55,375 nucleotides of DNA from DASSWG01 sp041689995 (GCA_041689995.1 JBDNFD010000054.1:1-55375), one strand, 5' to 3'; shown: positions 34,976-44,739, counted from the stretch's first letter. Notes: generated by a model not told the origin, from the sequence alone. Program-made: numbers and translations.

Positions 34976-36526
34976 ATGAAAATGAAAATAATAAATAAAC
35001 TATGCATCGCGGTTATTGCCGTGTTTACGATGCAAGCTTGTAGCGATGATTTTTATGACGTGAATGCGAGTCAGAACGATCCCACATTCTCAACCCCGCA
35101 GCTTACTTTGCCGGTAGCCCAAAAATATACCGCAGAGTATATTTCGGGAGAATATCTTTCTGTCAATACCTTGGGTAACCTTTGGGGGTACACTTGGGCA
35201 GCGGCAGGAAATTACATCTATTTTGTTGATGAAACAACTTATAATGTGACCTCCAGTTTCCGAACTGGTACCTTCCAAGATGCTTACATGGATTGTCTTG
35301 TGAATTATAATTATGTGGAAAATTATGGCGTCGGTGCTGAAGATGCCGGTGTGGAATATGATAATTTTCATGCCATTGCTAAAATCATGAAAGCATATCA
35401 CTTTCAAGTTTTAGTTGACATCTATGGAGCGGTTCCTTATTCAGAAGCTTTTCAAGCTCCAGAAAACCTTACTCCAGTGTATGATTCTGGTAAGGATGTT
35501 TACGATGGTATTTATGATGAACTAAATGTGGCGATCGATATGATCGATGCGGGACTTAGCAATGCGGATATATTGCCGGTTGGTTCTTCTGATGTGATGT
35601 TGGGTGGTGATATGGCTATGTGGGCAAAATTTGCCAATACCATTAAACTTCGAATTTTGATACGTCAATCTGAAACTGGTGCTGATCTATCCAGTAAATA
35701 TGCTGAATTGGCCGCTAATCCTTATGGATTACTTGGTGCGGGAGAAACTGTTTTTAGCAATGTTGGTTATTCGCAAGATGTGGACAAACAGAATCCTTTA
35801 TGGAACGGTTTTGGAGAAACTGTGGCTGGAGACCCTGCTTCAAATAATGAAGCTACACGTGCAACGGATTATGTGATCCAGAAATTGGAAGATTTCAATG
35901 ATCCTCGTCTTGATGATTTGTATGCACCTGCCAAGGAAACAGGAACTTTTGTGGGAATTGCGCAGAATCAGAATCAAGTGAACGCAAATGCACCACAAAC
36001 ACAATTCTTGTCAGGCGTTGGCCCAGGTGTTTTAGTGGGACCTGAACAAGATGCAATTATCTTTTCTTCCTATGAAAGTTTGTTTTTACAAGCTGAGGCG
36101 GCTCAAAGAGGACTTTTAGCCGGGAATGCGCAATCCTTGTATGAAGCGGCCATTGCTGAATCTTTTCTTCAGTTGAATGTTACTTTTGATGATGATGCCG
36201 ATCCCGATACACCGGAAGTAGCCGTCGATCCTGCCACTTACTACAACCAGCCTATCGAAAATGTAGGTTGGACAGCAAGTTCTGACGAAATTGAAGCAAT
36301 TATCACTCAAAAATGGATTGCTTTAAACGGAACCAACGGACTTGAACTTTGGTTGGAATATAAACGAACTGGTTTCCCAAGTGATTTGCCTGCGGCTGAA
36401 GATGCTTTTGCAAATACTATACCTGTACGTTTGTTTTATCCTACTTCAGAATATAGCACGAACACTGCAAACGTTCCCGACATTACAGATGCCTTTAACC
36501 AACGTGTGTTTTGGGACATAAATTAA
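34976..36526 (+). CDS. SusD/RagB-family surface lipoprotein
   Basis: 516 residues with a lipoprotein signal (lipobox cysteine C22, M-Q-A-C-S-D-D; the Asp pair after Cys fits surface export). The C-terminal I-A-L-N-G-T-N-G-L-E-L-W-L-E-Y-K-R-T-G-F-P is typical of the SusD-like_2 group. It forms the lid of the SusC channel and binds substrate. An in-frame ATG six bases downstream is an alternative start. Confidence 0.93.
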   Translation: MKMKIINKLCIAVIAVFTMQACSDDFYDVNASQNDPTFSTPQLTLPVAQKYTAEYISGEYLSVNTLGNLWGYTWAAAGNYIYFVDETTYNVTSSFRTGTFQDAYMDCLVNYNYVENYGVGAEDAGVEYDNFHAIAKIMKAYHFQVLVDIYGAVPYSEAFQAPENLTPVYDSGKDVYDGIYDELNVAIDMIDAGLSNADILPVGSSDVMLGGDMAMWAKFANTIKLRILIRQSETGADLSSKYAELAANPYGLLGAGETVFSNVGYSQDVDKQNPLWNGFGETVAGDPASNNEATRATDYVIQKLEDFNDPRLDDLYAPAKETGTFVGIAQNQNQVNANAPQTQFLSGVGPGVLVGPEQDAIIFSSYESLFLQAEAAQRGLLAGNAQSLYEAAIAESFLQLNVTFDDDADPDTPEVAVDPATYYNQPIENVGWTASSDEIEAIITQKWIALNGTNGLELWLEYKRTGFPSDLPAAEDAFANTIPVRLFYPTSEYSTNTANVPDITDAFNQRVFWDIN

Positions 36527-36548
36527 TTAATATTTAAAAATCAAAAAA

Positions 36549-37382
36549 ATGAAAAATATAGTTAAATATTGTGGACTGCTTTTCTTGGCCCTGTTCGTTG
36601 CTACCTCCTGTGAGGATGCAACGATCGGGAGCGATAAGGCACTCGATTATGGCACCAGCACTATCGTCGCTGGGTTTGTGAAAACAAGCATTGATTATGG
36701 TGTTACGGCGGATGATGAAGAAAAGCCATATTCTATTGGTATCCTAGCGCAGGGGCCTCATATTAATGATTTGACTGCTGATATCACCTTGACCTATTCC
36801 GTTAATGCTACAGCTTCGACTGCGGTAGAAGGAGTAAATTTTCTTCCTCTTGAAGGGAATACAATTACTTTGACGGCTGCGAATGATTATATTGGAAGTA
36901 TTCCAGTTACATTCTTGACCATTGGGCAGACAGCACCTTCATCTGTAGTTCTTGTTTTGGATATTGTGAGTGCACAATCATCTGATTCAAACGTAGTAGT
37001 TAGTGGGAATACTAATCAGCTTAAATTGGAACTTAAGTATTTGTGTTTCTCCGATATGGCAGGTAATTATTCTGCTGATATTGGTCCTACTGCAACGGTG
37101 ACCCTTACCGAAACTGGTGTAGGTGTCTATGAAATGTCAGCATTGCCAGCATTATCAGCAGGAGGAGCAGCTATTCCTTTTGAAATTAAAGAGAATTGTG
37201 GAGAGTTGACCATTAACACTCTTGTACTTGGTGGTGGATATTTGGTTCTTGGACAAGGGGTAGTTAATGCTGATGGATCATTCAAAATTAATGGGTATAT
37301 TTTATATAACGGAACTACTGAAGATACTGGACCGTTTTTTGATAATTCTAATGAGGTATATAATTACACGCCGATTCCGTAA
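36549..37382 (+). CDS. SusE/F-like lipoprotein with Calx-beta-like domain
   Basis: 277 residues; lipobox V-A-T-S-C-E-D with C21. Residues about 45-165 contain T-A-V-E-G-V-N-F-L-P-L-E-G-N-T-I-T-L, similar to the core of Calx-beta/DUF1735-type beta sandwiches. The C-terminal part is glycine-rich beta. Lying 22 bases after susD, it is likely a surface-exposed accessory binding protein of the same transport system. No enzymatic motif is seen; the family assignment is loose. Confidence 0.6.
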   Translation: MKNIVKYCGLLFLALFVATSCEDATIGSDKALDYGTSTIVAGFVKTSIDYGVTADDEEKPYSIGILAQGPHINDLTADITLTYSVNATASTAVEGVNFLPLEGNTITLTAANDYIGSIPVTFLTIGQTAPSSVVLVLDIVSAQSSDSNVVVSGNTNQLKLELKYLCFSDMAGNYSADIGPTATVTLTETGVGVYEMSALPALSAGGAAIPFEIKENCGELTINTLVLGGGYLVLGQGVVNADGSFKINGYILYNGTTEDTGPFFDNSNEVYNYTPIP

Positions 37383-37413
37383 TTATTCGATAATAATTTA
37401 AAAATTCAAAATA

Positions 37414-38268
37414 ATGAAAAAAATAATTAGTATTTTAACAATCGGTTTGTTACTGGCATCCTGTGATAATACAGATGTAGCACCAGTAGTAAGTCCTAGT
37501 GACTATCCTACGGCTTCCTTTGAATTGGCAGATCCGTCTCAACAGGGAACTACAATTCCTGATGATATGGGTGGAACAATAGCAGTGAATGCTTCTTTAA
37601 GCAAACCTTCTGCTTTTGCAACAGCAATTGGTGCTGAACAAACTGGAGGAACTGCCGTGATGGATGAAGACTATGAAATAGTAAGTGGTAAAATTCCGGC
37701 CTATGAAACAGCCTCTAATGCTCCATTGATGATTAATGTTTTAACTAATTTGTTTCCACAGCCTGATAGAACTGCTGAAATTCAAGTTGGTGTTGCTCCT
37801 GGAACAGATGGTGAAAACTTTGACTTAATGTACAATCCTGCTACAAGCCCTATTAATGTTTCTTTTACTATTAAAAATGTCAATAGTACCGAAGCTTTAA
37901 CTGTAGGTTTGAAATGGAGTGAAGATGAAGCTGTCGATATCGATATGGTATTGTTAAATAGTAATGGAGAGGAACTTGCCATTCAGGCAACTGGCGATTA
38001 CCCGGAAATTAAAGAGTTTATTGCAAACGCTGCGCCAGATGGTACGTATTACATCAGCATTCAGCCTTACGAGGTTATTACTCCACAATGGGGATTTACC
38101 TTTGGAATCAGTGAACCAAATGGTGATGTAACCACCTTTACTGGTATTTTCGATGGTGATAACCTTGGTGCATACACCGCTGATATGTCTCCATCTTTGG
38201 GTGAAGTATATCGCTTGGTGAAAATCGTTAAAAACGGAACGAACTATACACTTACACAATTGCCGTAA
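37414..38268 (+). CDS. Surface lipoprotein with Calx-beta-like and C-terminal beta domains
   Basis: 284 residues; lipobox L-L-A-S-C-D-N (C17). The first half repeats the pattern G-T-A-V-M-D-E-D-Y-E-I-V-S-G-K seen in the previous gene, so the two are probably related. The second half (about 165-280) reads L-K-W-S-E-D-E-A-V-D-I-D-M-V-L and G-T-Y-Y-I-S-I-Q-P-Y, like a pre-peptidase C-terminal or DUF-type beta domain. Last gene of the SusCD operon, followed by a strong terminator. Confidence 0.6.
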   Translation: MKKIISILTIGLLLASCDNTDVAPVVSPSDYPTASFELADPSQQGTTIPDDMGGTIAVNASLSKPSAFATAIGAEQTGGTAVMDEDYEIVSGKIPAYETASNAPLMINVLTNLFPQPDRTAEIQVGVAPGTDGENFDLMYNPATSPINVSFTIKNVNSTEALTVGLKWSEDEAVDIDMVLLNSNGEELAIQATGDYPEIKEFIANAAPDGTYYISIQPYEVITPQWGFTFGISEPNGDVTTFTGIFDGDNLGAYTADMSPSLGEVYRLVKIVKNGTNYTLTQLP

Positions 38269-38297
38269 GTTTGTTCAACGTTTGAATAATATGAAAG

Positions 38298-38325
38298 CCA
38301 TCCGCTTAGCGGATGGTTTTTTTTT
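38298..38325 (+). terminator. Rho-independent terminator of the SusCD operon
   Basis: CCATCCGC (38298-38305), a TTA loop and GCGGATGG (38309-38316) are followed by nine T. It ends 57 bases after the last lipoprotein gene. Confidence 0.9.
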
Positions 38326-38359
38326 GGTCATAATCGCTGTAAATATATTTTGTGTCAGC

Positions 38360-38504
38360 GTTCAATTTGCGACTCGCATTTTTAGAATGGGAGTTATTTG
38401 GTTTGTTATTTGTCGGGCTACTGAGTCAAATGAAACAATCGTTTATAACAACAACTGACTTTTCCTGCAATGCCCGCCCCGCTCACTTGCGGGGGTCTTT
38501 TTTT
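38360..38504 (+). ncRNA. Possible small RNA between two terminators
   Basis: A TTTG at 38323-38326 and TATATTTTG at 38344-38352 (17-base spacer, one extra base in the -7 box) could start a transcript near 38360, and the hairpin at 38477-38504 would end it about 145 bases later. No credible reading frame lies between: the only one runs through the hairpin. Speculative, since it rests on an imperfect promoter. Confidence 0.25.
38477..38504 (+). terminator. Second rho-independent terminator
   Basis: CCCCGC (38477-38482), loop TCACTT and GCGGGG (38489-38494) are followed, after a short GTC, by seven T. No gene ends just before it. The 478-base gap 38269-38747 thus contains two terminators, an inverted repeat and a promoter. 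Confidence 0.7.
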
Positions 38505-38505
38505 G

Positions 38506-38611
38506 ACCTTGTAGGTTTAGTTCTTGGCGGATAATTATATTTGCTAAATCTTTTTTAACTTGGTGGTTTGGTTTAATATTAATACCTACAAGGTTTTGAA
38601 AACCTTGCAGG
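38506..38611. repeat. ACCTTGTAGGT / ACCTACAAGGT inverted repeat with nested palindrome
   Basis: ACCTTGTAGGT (38506-38516) is the exact inverse of ACCTACAAGGT (38584-38594). The second copy continues into a 27-base palindrome: CCTACAAGGTTTT (38585-38597) and AAAACCTTGCAGG (38599-38611), with one mismatch. This word pair looks like a repeated intergenic element of Flavobacteriia. Confidence 0.65.
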
Positions 38612-38696
38612 AGACAGGGTTTTGTCGAATTCGGATTTGTCAGTTATTCCAAGTTGCGACTGTCTAATTACTTTAATTTTTGTTGGCTACAATCAG

Positions 38697-38724
38697 TTGA
38701 GTAAATATTTTTATACTATTTTTA
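38697..38724 (+). promoter_or_regulatory. Probable promoter of the metalloprotease gene
   Basis: TTG (38697-38699), 17 bases, then TATTTTTA (38717-38724) differs from TAnnTTTG only in the last base. The ATG is 24 bases further. Confidence 0.5.
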
Positions 38725-38747
38725 CCTTTTAACAAACCTTCTACTCA

Positions 38748-41700
38748 ATGAAATCAAAACAGATATTCTTTTTGCTCATGCTTTTCGCTTCCCTTTCCAT
38801 GGTTGGACAAGCAAATTTTTGGACCAAAACCACCACAGAACAAATTTCCAAGAAGGAAAAAGCTAACAGGGACGTTCAACCCAATGAATTTCTTCTTTAT
38901 TCCTTGAATTTGCAACAGTTTAAAAATGCAATTCAAAATGCGCCATTGAGAGGAGATATTTCCGAAAGGCCAAATCCCATTCTTCTATTTCCAATGTCTG
39001 ACGGCACTTTTGAGCGTTTTAGTGTATCGGAATCACCAATTATGGAACTGGGCCTCGCCGTTAAATATCCGAATATTAAAACCTATAAAGCTATTGGTAT
39101 CGATGATCCCACGGCTACCATGCGATTCAGTGTGACCCAATTTGGCGTTCATGCCATGAGCCTTTCGGGAAAAAGAGGTTCTGTTTTTATTGATCCTTAC
39201 ACTACAGATGCGACGTCGTATATTGTATATGCAAAAGCTGCTGTGGATCGAGATCCCAATGAATTTTTGTGTTCCACAGAAGATGTTGAATTGCCTTCTG
39301 TGGAAAACAAAACCGCTTCCACCATGAACGATACGGACGATCAAACACTACGAACTTATCGTTTGGCCCTTTCCTGCACCGCTGAATATGGGAACTATTT
39401 TGGTACAACCCCCGGATCTGAACTGGCGGATATCCAAGCCCAAATGACGATCGCCATCAACCGCGTGAACGAAATTTATGAGCGCGATTTGGCAATTACC
39501 TTAGTATTTGTTGCTAACAATGATCAACTTATCTTTTTCGGAAATACGAATACCGATCCCTGGAACGGAGAATGGAATTATACCACTCAAACGACTACGG
39601 ATAATATTATTGGGTCAACAAATTACGATATTGGACATAATTTTAATAGAACAGGAGGTGGAAATGCCGGCTGTATTGCCTGTGTTTGTGTGAATGGCCA
39701 AAAAGGTAGCGGATATACTGGACTTCCAAATCCGGTGGGTGATCCGTTTTATATAGATTATGTAGCGCACGAAATGGGCCATCAATTTGGTGGCTTTCAC
39801 ACGATGAACTATTGCGCACGAAGCGGTAATGGCTTGAGTGAAGTGGAACCGGGAAGTGGAAGTTCCATTATGGGATATGCAGGGATTTGTCCGCCAAATG
39901 TGCAAACACAAAGCGACGCTCATTTCAATTACGTTAATATACGAGATATTTCTGCAAATATTCAACCCGGAGGGAATAGTGATTGTGGCGCACAAACTGC
40001 CTTAACGAACCAACCACCTGTCGCCGATGCCGGATTGGATTATACCATCCCAAAATCGACTGCTTATGTGCTTCGGGGCATTGCAAGCGATCCGGACGGA
40101 ACGGTTTCCCTGACTTATAATTGGTCACAAAATGATCCGCAAGTAGCTCCAGATGGTGGAACTCCAGATCCGATGTGGCCTGTAGGTCCATTGTATCGCT
40201 CCATCATGCCTTCCGATTCCCCAGACCGATATCTTCCAAAATTAAGTGATGTTTTAAATGGAAATTTAACCCCGATGTGGGAAGTTACTCCTGCGGTGGC
40301 GCGCACGATGAATTTTGCGTTTCTCATAAGGGACAATGGTAGCGGTTTTTCGTTGGGAATTGGTCAAACAGATTCTGATTTAATGGAGGTTACCGTAGCC
40401 GGAAGTGCCGGTCCTTTTTTGGTTACTTCTCAAAATACCACCACCGTCTGGAATGTGGGCGAAAGTAAAACCGTTACTTGGGATGTGGCCAATACCAATG
40501 CCGCCCCTGTGAACGCTTCCAATGTTGATATTTTATTATCTATAGACGGCGGGGTTACATTTGCCACTACCTTGGCTTCCAATGTGCCGAACGACGGATC
40601 AGAGCAAATCACTGTCCCTTCTGTTGGCACAACCGATGATGCCCGAATAATGGTGCAAGCTTCCGACAATATATTTTATGCGGTGAACACCACCGAATTC
40701 TCCATTCAAGAATCTGAGTTTGTGATGAATTTTTCTGAATTGGAAATAAGTGTGTGCCAACCCGATGACGCTGTTTTTGAATTTACTTACCAAACTTTCT
40801 TGGGTTTCTCTGAAACAACAACCTTTTCCGCAGTCAATGCTCCGGCTGGATCCACTGTGAATTTTCTCCCACCAACTGTTAGTAGCAATGGAACTGTGGT
40901 GCAAATGCTCATTTCAAATACCGATGCGGCAGCGGTTGGCTCCTATGTGATTACCGTTACCGGCACATCTACTTCGGTCACCAAAACCGTAGATATAACC
41001 CTGAATATTCATAATTCCACCATAGATCCCGTCGTTTTATCCACTCCACAAGATGGGGCAACAGGAGTGAGTCTTATGCCGGTTTTTACCTGGGAAGAAA
41101 ACGCAAATGCTGCAATTTATGATATTGAAATCGCCACGGATAACGCTTTCACTAACACCATCGAAACCGGGTCGATTGCAACGGAATCCTATTTGTTGAG
41201 CGCCGGCCTCCAACAGGCCACTGTTTATTATTGGCGAGTGCGGGCGGTAAATGATTGTGGCGTGGGAACTTTTTCACCTGTTTTTAGTTTCACTACCACA
41301 ACCTGTACCCAATGTCCTTCCTTCGGAAATACCCAATATATAACCAGCACGACGTTGGTCCAGTTTAACGGCATTGATAATTCCTCGGGGAAACCTTCAG
41401 GATACAGCGATTATACCAGTATTTCTACCACGGTTGAAAGAACCAATTCCTATGATTTAACCGTACGTGTGAATACAGATGGGCCTTATCCCACCGAAAC
41501 AAAAGTTTGGGTGGATTGGAATCAAAACTGTAGTTTCTTAGATCCGGGCGAAGAATATAATTTGGGCGCTGCTTTTGGCACCGCAAATGGCCCGACCGCC
41601 AATTCCCCATTGTCCGTGAACGTTCCCGCCGATGCTACCGTGGGAACCACAATCATGCGCGTTTCTACCAAGTATAATTCACCTTCAACTTCTTGTCAAA

Positions 41701-42017
41701 CCGATTTTGATGGGGAAGTGGAAGATTATACCATAAATGTGGAAGATCTTGGCGTAGCCGAAAATTCCTTCGAAAACTTTGCGGTATGGCCAAACCCGAA
41801 CCGTGGCGAATTTTCAGTTCGGTTGCAATCTTATTCAGGTGAGAATATTAAAGTTGGTATCTATGATCTCCGGGGAAGAAGGGTTTATTGGAAAAGCTTC
41901 GACAATACGGGACAGTTTGATCAACAGATTAAGGTCGAAAATCTGCAATCGGGATTGTATCTTTTGAAAGTTGACGATGGGAGAAATAATGCCGTCAAAA
42001 AATTGATTATTCAATAA
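38748..42017 (+). CDS. Secreted reprolysin-like zinc metalloprotease with GEVED and T9SS sorting domains
   Basis: 1089 residues. Signal peptide, propeptide-like region to about 200, catalytic domain with H-E-M-G-H-Q-F-G-G-F-H (341-351) and Met-turn S-I-M-G-Y-A-G (near 370), as in M12B-type metzincins. Then Ig/FN3-like modules (about 415-850), a GEVED domain (F-D-G-E-V-E-D-Y-T-I, around 985) and a C-terminal T9SS sorting domain (V-W-P-N-P-N-R-G-E-F onwards, last about 75 residues). It should be exported by Sec, crossed by type IX secretion and attached to or released from the surface. Likely extracellular protein degradation. Confidence 0.88.
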   Translation: MKSKQIFFLLMLFASLSMVGQANFWTKTTTEQISKKEKANRDVQPNEFLLYSLNLQQFKNAIQNAPLRGDISERPNPILLFPMSDGTFERFSVSESPIMELGLAVKYPNIKTYKAIGIDDPTATMRFSVTQFGVHAMSLSGKRGSVFIDPYTTDATSYIVYAKAAVDRDPNEFLCSTEDVELPSVENKTASTMNDTDDQTLRTYRLALSCTAEYGNYFGTTPGSELADIQAQMTIAINRVNEIYERDLAITLVFVANNDQLIFFGNTNTDPWNGEWNYTTQTTTDNIIGSTNYDIGHNFNRTGGGNAGCIACVCVNGQKGSGYTGLPNPVGDPFYIDYVAHEMGHQFGGFHTMNYCARSGNGLSEVEPGSGSSIMGYAGICPPNVQTQSDAHFNYVNIRDISANIQPGGNSDCGAQTALTNQPPVADAGLDYTIPKSTAYVLRGIASDPDGTVSLTYNWSQNDPQVAPDGGTPDPMWPVGPLYRSIMPSDSPDRYLPKLSDVLNGNLTPMWEVTPAVARTMNFAFLIRDNGSGFSLGIGQTDSDLMEVTVAGSAGPFLVTSQNTTTVWNVGESKTVTWDVANTNAAPVNASNVDILLSIDGGVTFATTLASNVPNDGSEQITVPSVGTTDDARIMVQASDNIFYAVNTTEFSIQESEFVMNFSELEISVCQPDDAVFEFTYQTFLGFSETTTFSAVNAPAGSTVNFLPPTVSSNGTVVQMLISNTDAAAVGSYVITVTGTSTSVTKTVDITLNIHNSTIDPVVLSTPQDGATGVSLMPVFTWEENANAAIYDIEIATDNAFTNTIETGSIATESYLLSAGLQQATVYYWRVRAVNDCGVGTFSPVFSFTTTTCTQCPSFGNTQYITSTTLVQFNGIDNSSGKPSGYSDYTSISTTVERTNSYDLTVRVNTDGPYPTETKVWVDWNQNCSFLDPGEEYNLGAAFGTANGPTANSPLSVNVPADATVGTTIMRVSTKYNSPSTSCQTDFDGEVEDYTINVEDLGVAENSFENFAVWPNPNRGEFSVRLQSYSGENIKVGIYDLRGRRVYWKSFDNTGQFDQQIKVENLQSGLYLLKVDDGRNNAVKKLIIQ

Positions 42018-42040
42018 GAAGAGAGAATAGTTCTTTAACA

Positions 42041-42071
42041 AAAAAAGGGAAGCCATCGACTTCCCTTTTTT
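42041..42071. terminator. Bidirectional terminator
   Basis: AAAAAAGGGAAG (42041-42052) and CTTCCCTTTTTT (42060-42071) are perfect 12-base complements with a seven-base loop, between the convergent metalloprotease and glyS genes. It has T-runs on both strands, so it can serve both. Confidence 0.85.
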
Positions 42072-42094
42072 AATTCCCTGCTCTTAATTTAAAA

Positions 42095-43630
42095 TTATAA
42101 AAGCCATTTTTTAAAACTGATTTCTTCGAAAATAAGTTGCTTCAATTCTGAAATCGGAACGCGTTTTTGTTCCATGGTGTCGCGATGGCGAATGGTCACG
42201 CAATTGTCTTCTTTTGTGTCGTGATCTACCGTAATGCAAAACGGGGTTCCGGCCGCATCTTGCCTTCGGTACCTTCTGCCCACAGCATCTTTCTCATCAT
42301 ATAAAACATTGAAATCCCATTTCAAATCTTCCACGATTTTTTGTGCAATTTCAGGCAAACCATCTTTTTTTACCAACGGAAAAACGGCAGCTTTTACCGG
42401 GGCCAAAACTGAAGGTAATTTCAAAACAGTGCGGGTAGAGCCATCTTCCAACATTTCTTCTTTCAAAGAACTTGAAAACACGGCCAAAAACATACGATCC
42501 AAACCAAGGGAAGTTTCCACCACGTAGGGCACATAGTTTTCGTTTATTTCGGGATCGAAAAAGCGCAGTTTTTTTCCCGAATGTTGTTCGTGCGCCTTCA
42601 AATCGAAATCTGTGCGGGAATGAATTCCTTCCAATTCCTTGAAACCAAACGGAAAATTGAATTCGATATCCGTAGCGGCATTTGCGTAATGTGCCAGTTT
42701 TTCGTGGTCATGAAAACGGTAATTCTCGGTACCCAATCCCAATGAATTGTGCCATTTTATGCGCATTTCTTTCCAATGTTCGAACCATTTAAGTTCTTCA
42801 CCAGGGCGCACGAAAAATTGCATTTCCATTTGTTCGAATTCGCGCTGGCGGAAAATAAATTGGCGCGCCACAATTTCATTGCGAAAAGCTTTCCCGATTT
42901 GGGCGATCCCAAACGGGATTTTCATTCGTCCCGTTTTTTGAACATTGGCGAAATTCACAAAAATTCCTTGGGCGGTTTCAGGACGCAAATACAGATCGGT
43001 GGCAGTTTCTGCCGATGCACCCAATTTTGTGCCGAACATTAAATTAAATTGCTTTACATCGGTCCAATTCCTAGACCCAGATTCGGGACAGGCAATTTCC
43101 AGTTCTTCGATCAGGGCTTTCACATCGGACAAATTTCCTTCTGATAAGGATTTTGCCATGCGTTCCAATATCGCCTTTTCTTCTTTTTTATAACCTACAA
43201 CCTGCGGATTGGTGGTTATGAATTCGTTTTCATCAAATGCATCGCCAAAACGTTTTTTTGCTTTGGCAATTTCTTTTTGTGCTTTTTGGTTTATTTTCTC
43301 GGCATAATCTTCAATCAGAACATCAGCGCGGTAACGTTTCTTGGAATCTTTGTTATCGATCAACGGATCATTGAAGGCATCGACGTGGCCGGAAGCTTTC
43401 CAAGTTGTCGGGTGCATCAAAATGGCGGCATCTAAACCCACGATATTTTGGTGCAGGTGCACCATACTTTTCCACCAATATTGTTTGATGTTGTTTTTCA
43501 GTTCTACACCATTGGGACCATAGTCGTACACGGCGCCCAAGCCTTCATAAATTTCGCTGGAAGAGAAAATATACCCATATTCCTTGGCATGGGAAACCAC
43601 TTGTTTGAAAGTATCTTGCTGTTTTGCCAT
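42095..43630 (-). CDS. glyS: Glycyl-tRNA synthetase (single-chain alpha2 type)
   Basis: 511 residues, the homodimeric archaeal/eukaryal-like enzyme rather than the alpha2beta2 form. Class II signatures: V-Y-D-Y-G-P-N-G-V-E-L-K-N-N (motif 1 region), F-R-N-E-I-V-A-R-Q-F-I-F-R-Q-R-E-F (motif 2) and a C-terminal anticodon-binding domain. It charges tRNA-Gly. TATTTTTG lies only five bases before the ATG, too close to be a clear promoter. Some databases name it glyQS. Confidence 0.97.
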   Translation of the reverse strand: MAKQQDTFKQVVSHAKEYGYIFSSSEIYEGLGAVYDYGPNGVELKNNIKQYWWKSMVHLHQNIVGLDAAILMHPTTWKASGHVDAFNDPLIDNKDSKKRYRADVLIEDYAEKINQKAQKEIAKAKKRFGDAFDENEFITTNPQVVGYKKEEKAILERMAKSLSEGNLSDVKALIEELEIACPESGSRNWTDVKQFNLMFGTKLGASAETATDLYLRPETAQGIFVNFANVQKTGRMKIPFGIAQIGKAFRNEIVARQFIFRQREFEQMEMQFFVRPGEELKWFEHWKEMRIKWHNSLGLGTENYRFHDHEKLAHYANAATDIEFNFPFGFKELEGIHSRTDFDLKAHEQHSGKKLRFFDPEINENYVPYVVETSLGLDRMFLAVFSSSLKEEMLEDGSTRTVLKLPSVLAPVKAAVFPLVKKDGLPEIAQKIVEDLKWDFNVLYDEKDAVGRRYRRQDAAGTPFCITVDHDTKEDNCVTIRHRDTMEQKRVPISELKQLIFEEISFKKWLL

Positions 43631-43713
43631 GTTGCAAAAATAATCAAATCACCGGGATTTTTGGACGGGCAGAATGTTTAAATTGTCCCTAATTCGAATA
43701 TTCAGGGAATTGT

Positions 43714-44595
43714 TCATTCCAACTCAAACTGTTCTGTGGAAAGCAATTCCGCACCTCTAAAAATATTTACAATATAGCGTCCTTTCTTTAAATTTTCGTT
43801 TTCATTTCCAACCAAAACACAGGCCTCTTCAGTTTTGTTCTCGTAAAGAACATCTATAGTTTTGCTATAATTCAAAACCGCCTCACCAAAAGAAATCGCC
43901 ATTTTGTCGCCTAACAAATTGTTTTCGGGATCTATAATTTGCACAAAAAAATGTTTTATTCCGGCCGATGTCAATTCATTTTTCGCTAAGGTAAAACAAA
44001 CCTGGATTTTTTCGGCCTTTCCAGATATAGGTGTCGTTTCTAGCTCGCCATTGTTGCGTACGATCACTCCTTCCGAGGTAAGTTTGACTATTTTCAATTT
44101 AGAGGCTTCTGAAACTTGTGCTGCTAATATTTCATTTTGAAGCGTTAGGGAATCTGTTCGTTGTTCTGTTTTGACGAGTCGAACAACGGTGCTATCGATT
44201 TTGTTTTGCAACGAAGTATTTAGGCTGGACAAGCTGTCGATCGTACGGAACAAGATTTCTTTCTCTTTTTTCAAGGAATTTACTTCCATTTTATATTTCC
44301 GCATAAAAACATAAGTGGCTTCCCGGTTGTCTATAGAATCCATTAGACGTTTAATTTTATTTTGTGCCGCAGAAAAATTCTTTTTTAAATTTTTGTTCGT
44401 GGTGCTGGCATCTTCATATTTTGAAAGCAACGTCTGAAGTTCCATTTTTAGGTCCTTTTTTTCTTGCGCTAAAATATTTTGGTTCGATTTACTTTCGTTA
44501 TAAAACTGGAACGTATAAAAACCGAGCGCCAAAAGACATATAGCTAAAACACCAATCGCCGTTTTCAAGAAGAGGTTTCCTTTTTTTTCGTCCAT
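43714..44595 (-). CDS. Unknown protein with one membrane helix and a coiled coil
   Basis: 293 residues from the ATG at 44595 (M-D-E-K-K-G-N); a longer ORF adds 18 doubtful residues. One transmembrane helix (about 10-28) is followed by a long coiled coil (about 35-175) and a beta-rich C-terminal domain (about 180-290). Proteins of this type are often annotated as chromosome-partitioning proteins in Flavobacteriia, but no ParA motif is present here. Topology suggests that the coiled coil and C-domain are extracytoplasmic. Divergent to comF across 144 bases. Confidence 0.7.
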   Translation of the reverse strand: MDEKKGNLFLKTAIGVLAICLLALGFYTFQFYNESKSNQNILAQEKKDLKMELQTLLSKYEDASTTNKNLKKNFSAAQNKIKRLMDSIDNREATYVFMRKYKMEVNSLKKEKEILFRTIDSLSSLNTSLQNKIDSTVVRLVKTEQRTDSLTLQNEILAAQVSEASKLKIVKLTSEGVIVRNNGELETTPISGKAEKIQVCFTLAKNELTSAGIKHFFVQIIDPENNLLGDKMAISFGEAVLNYSKTIDVLYENKTEEACVLVGNENENLKKGRYIVNIFRGAELLSTEQFELE

Positions 44596-44739
44596 AATAA
44601 TGTGCGTTTCGAATATTTTTAGTAAATTTAATCGTTTCAAACGAAACATCCGAACAGTTCAGTAATTTATAAAGGCTTCTTCAAGGATGAATCGTTTCCC
44701 TAGGAACAAATTTGGTCAAAATCATCAAAGCAGATTCCA

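Noticed and set aside
38352..38534. ORF of 60 codons on the plus strand
   Set aside because: It runs through the terminator hairpin at 38477-38504, and its product has no recognisable features.
43635..43642. TATTTTTG as glyS promoter
   Set aside because: It lies five bases before the ATG and has no TTG at the right distance, so transcription would start at or after the start codon.
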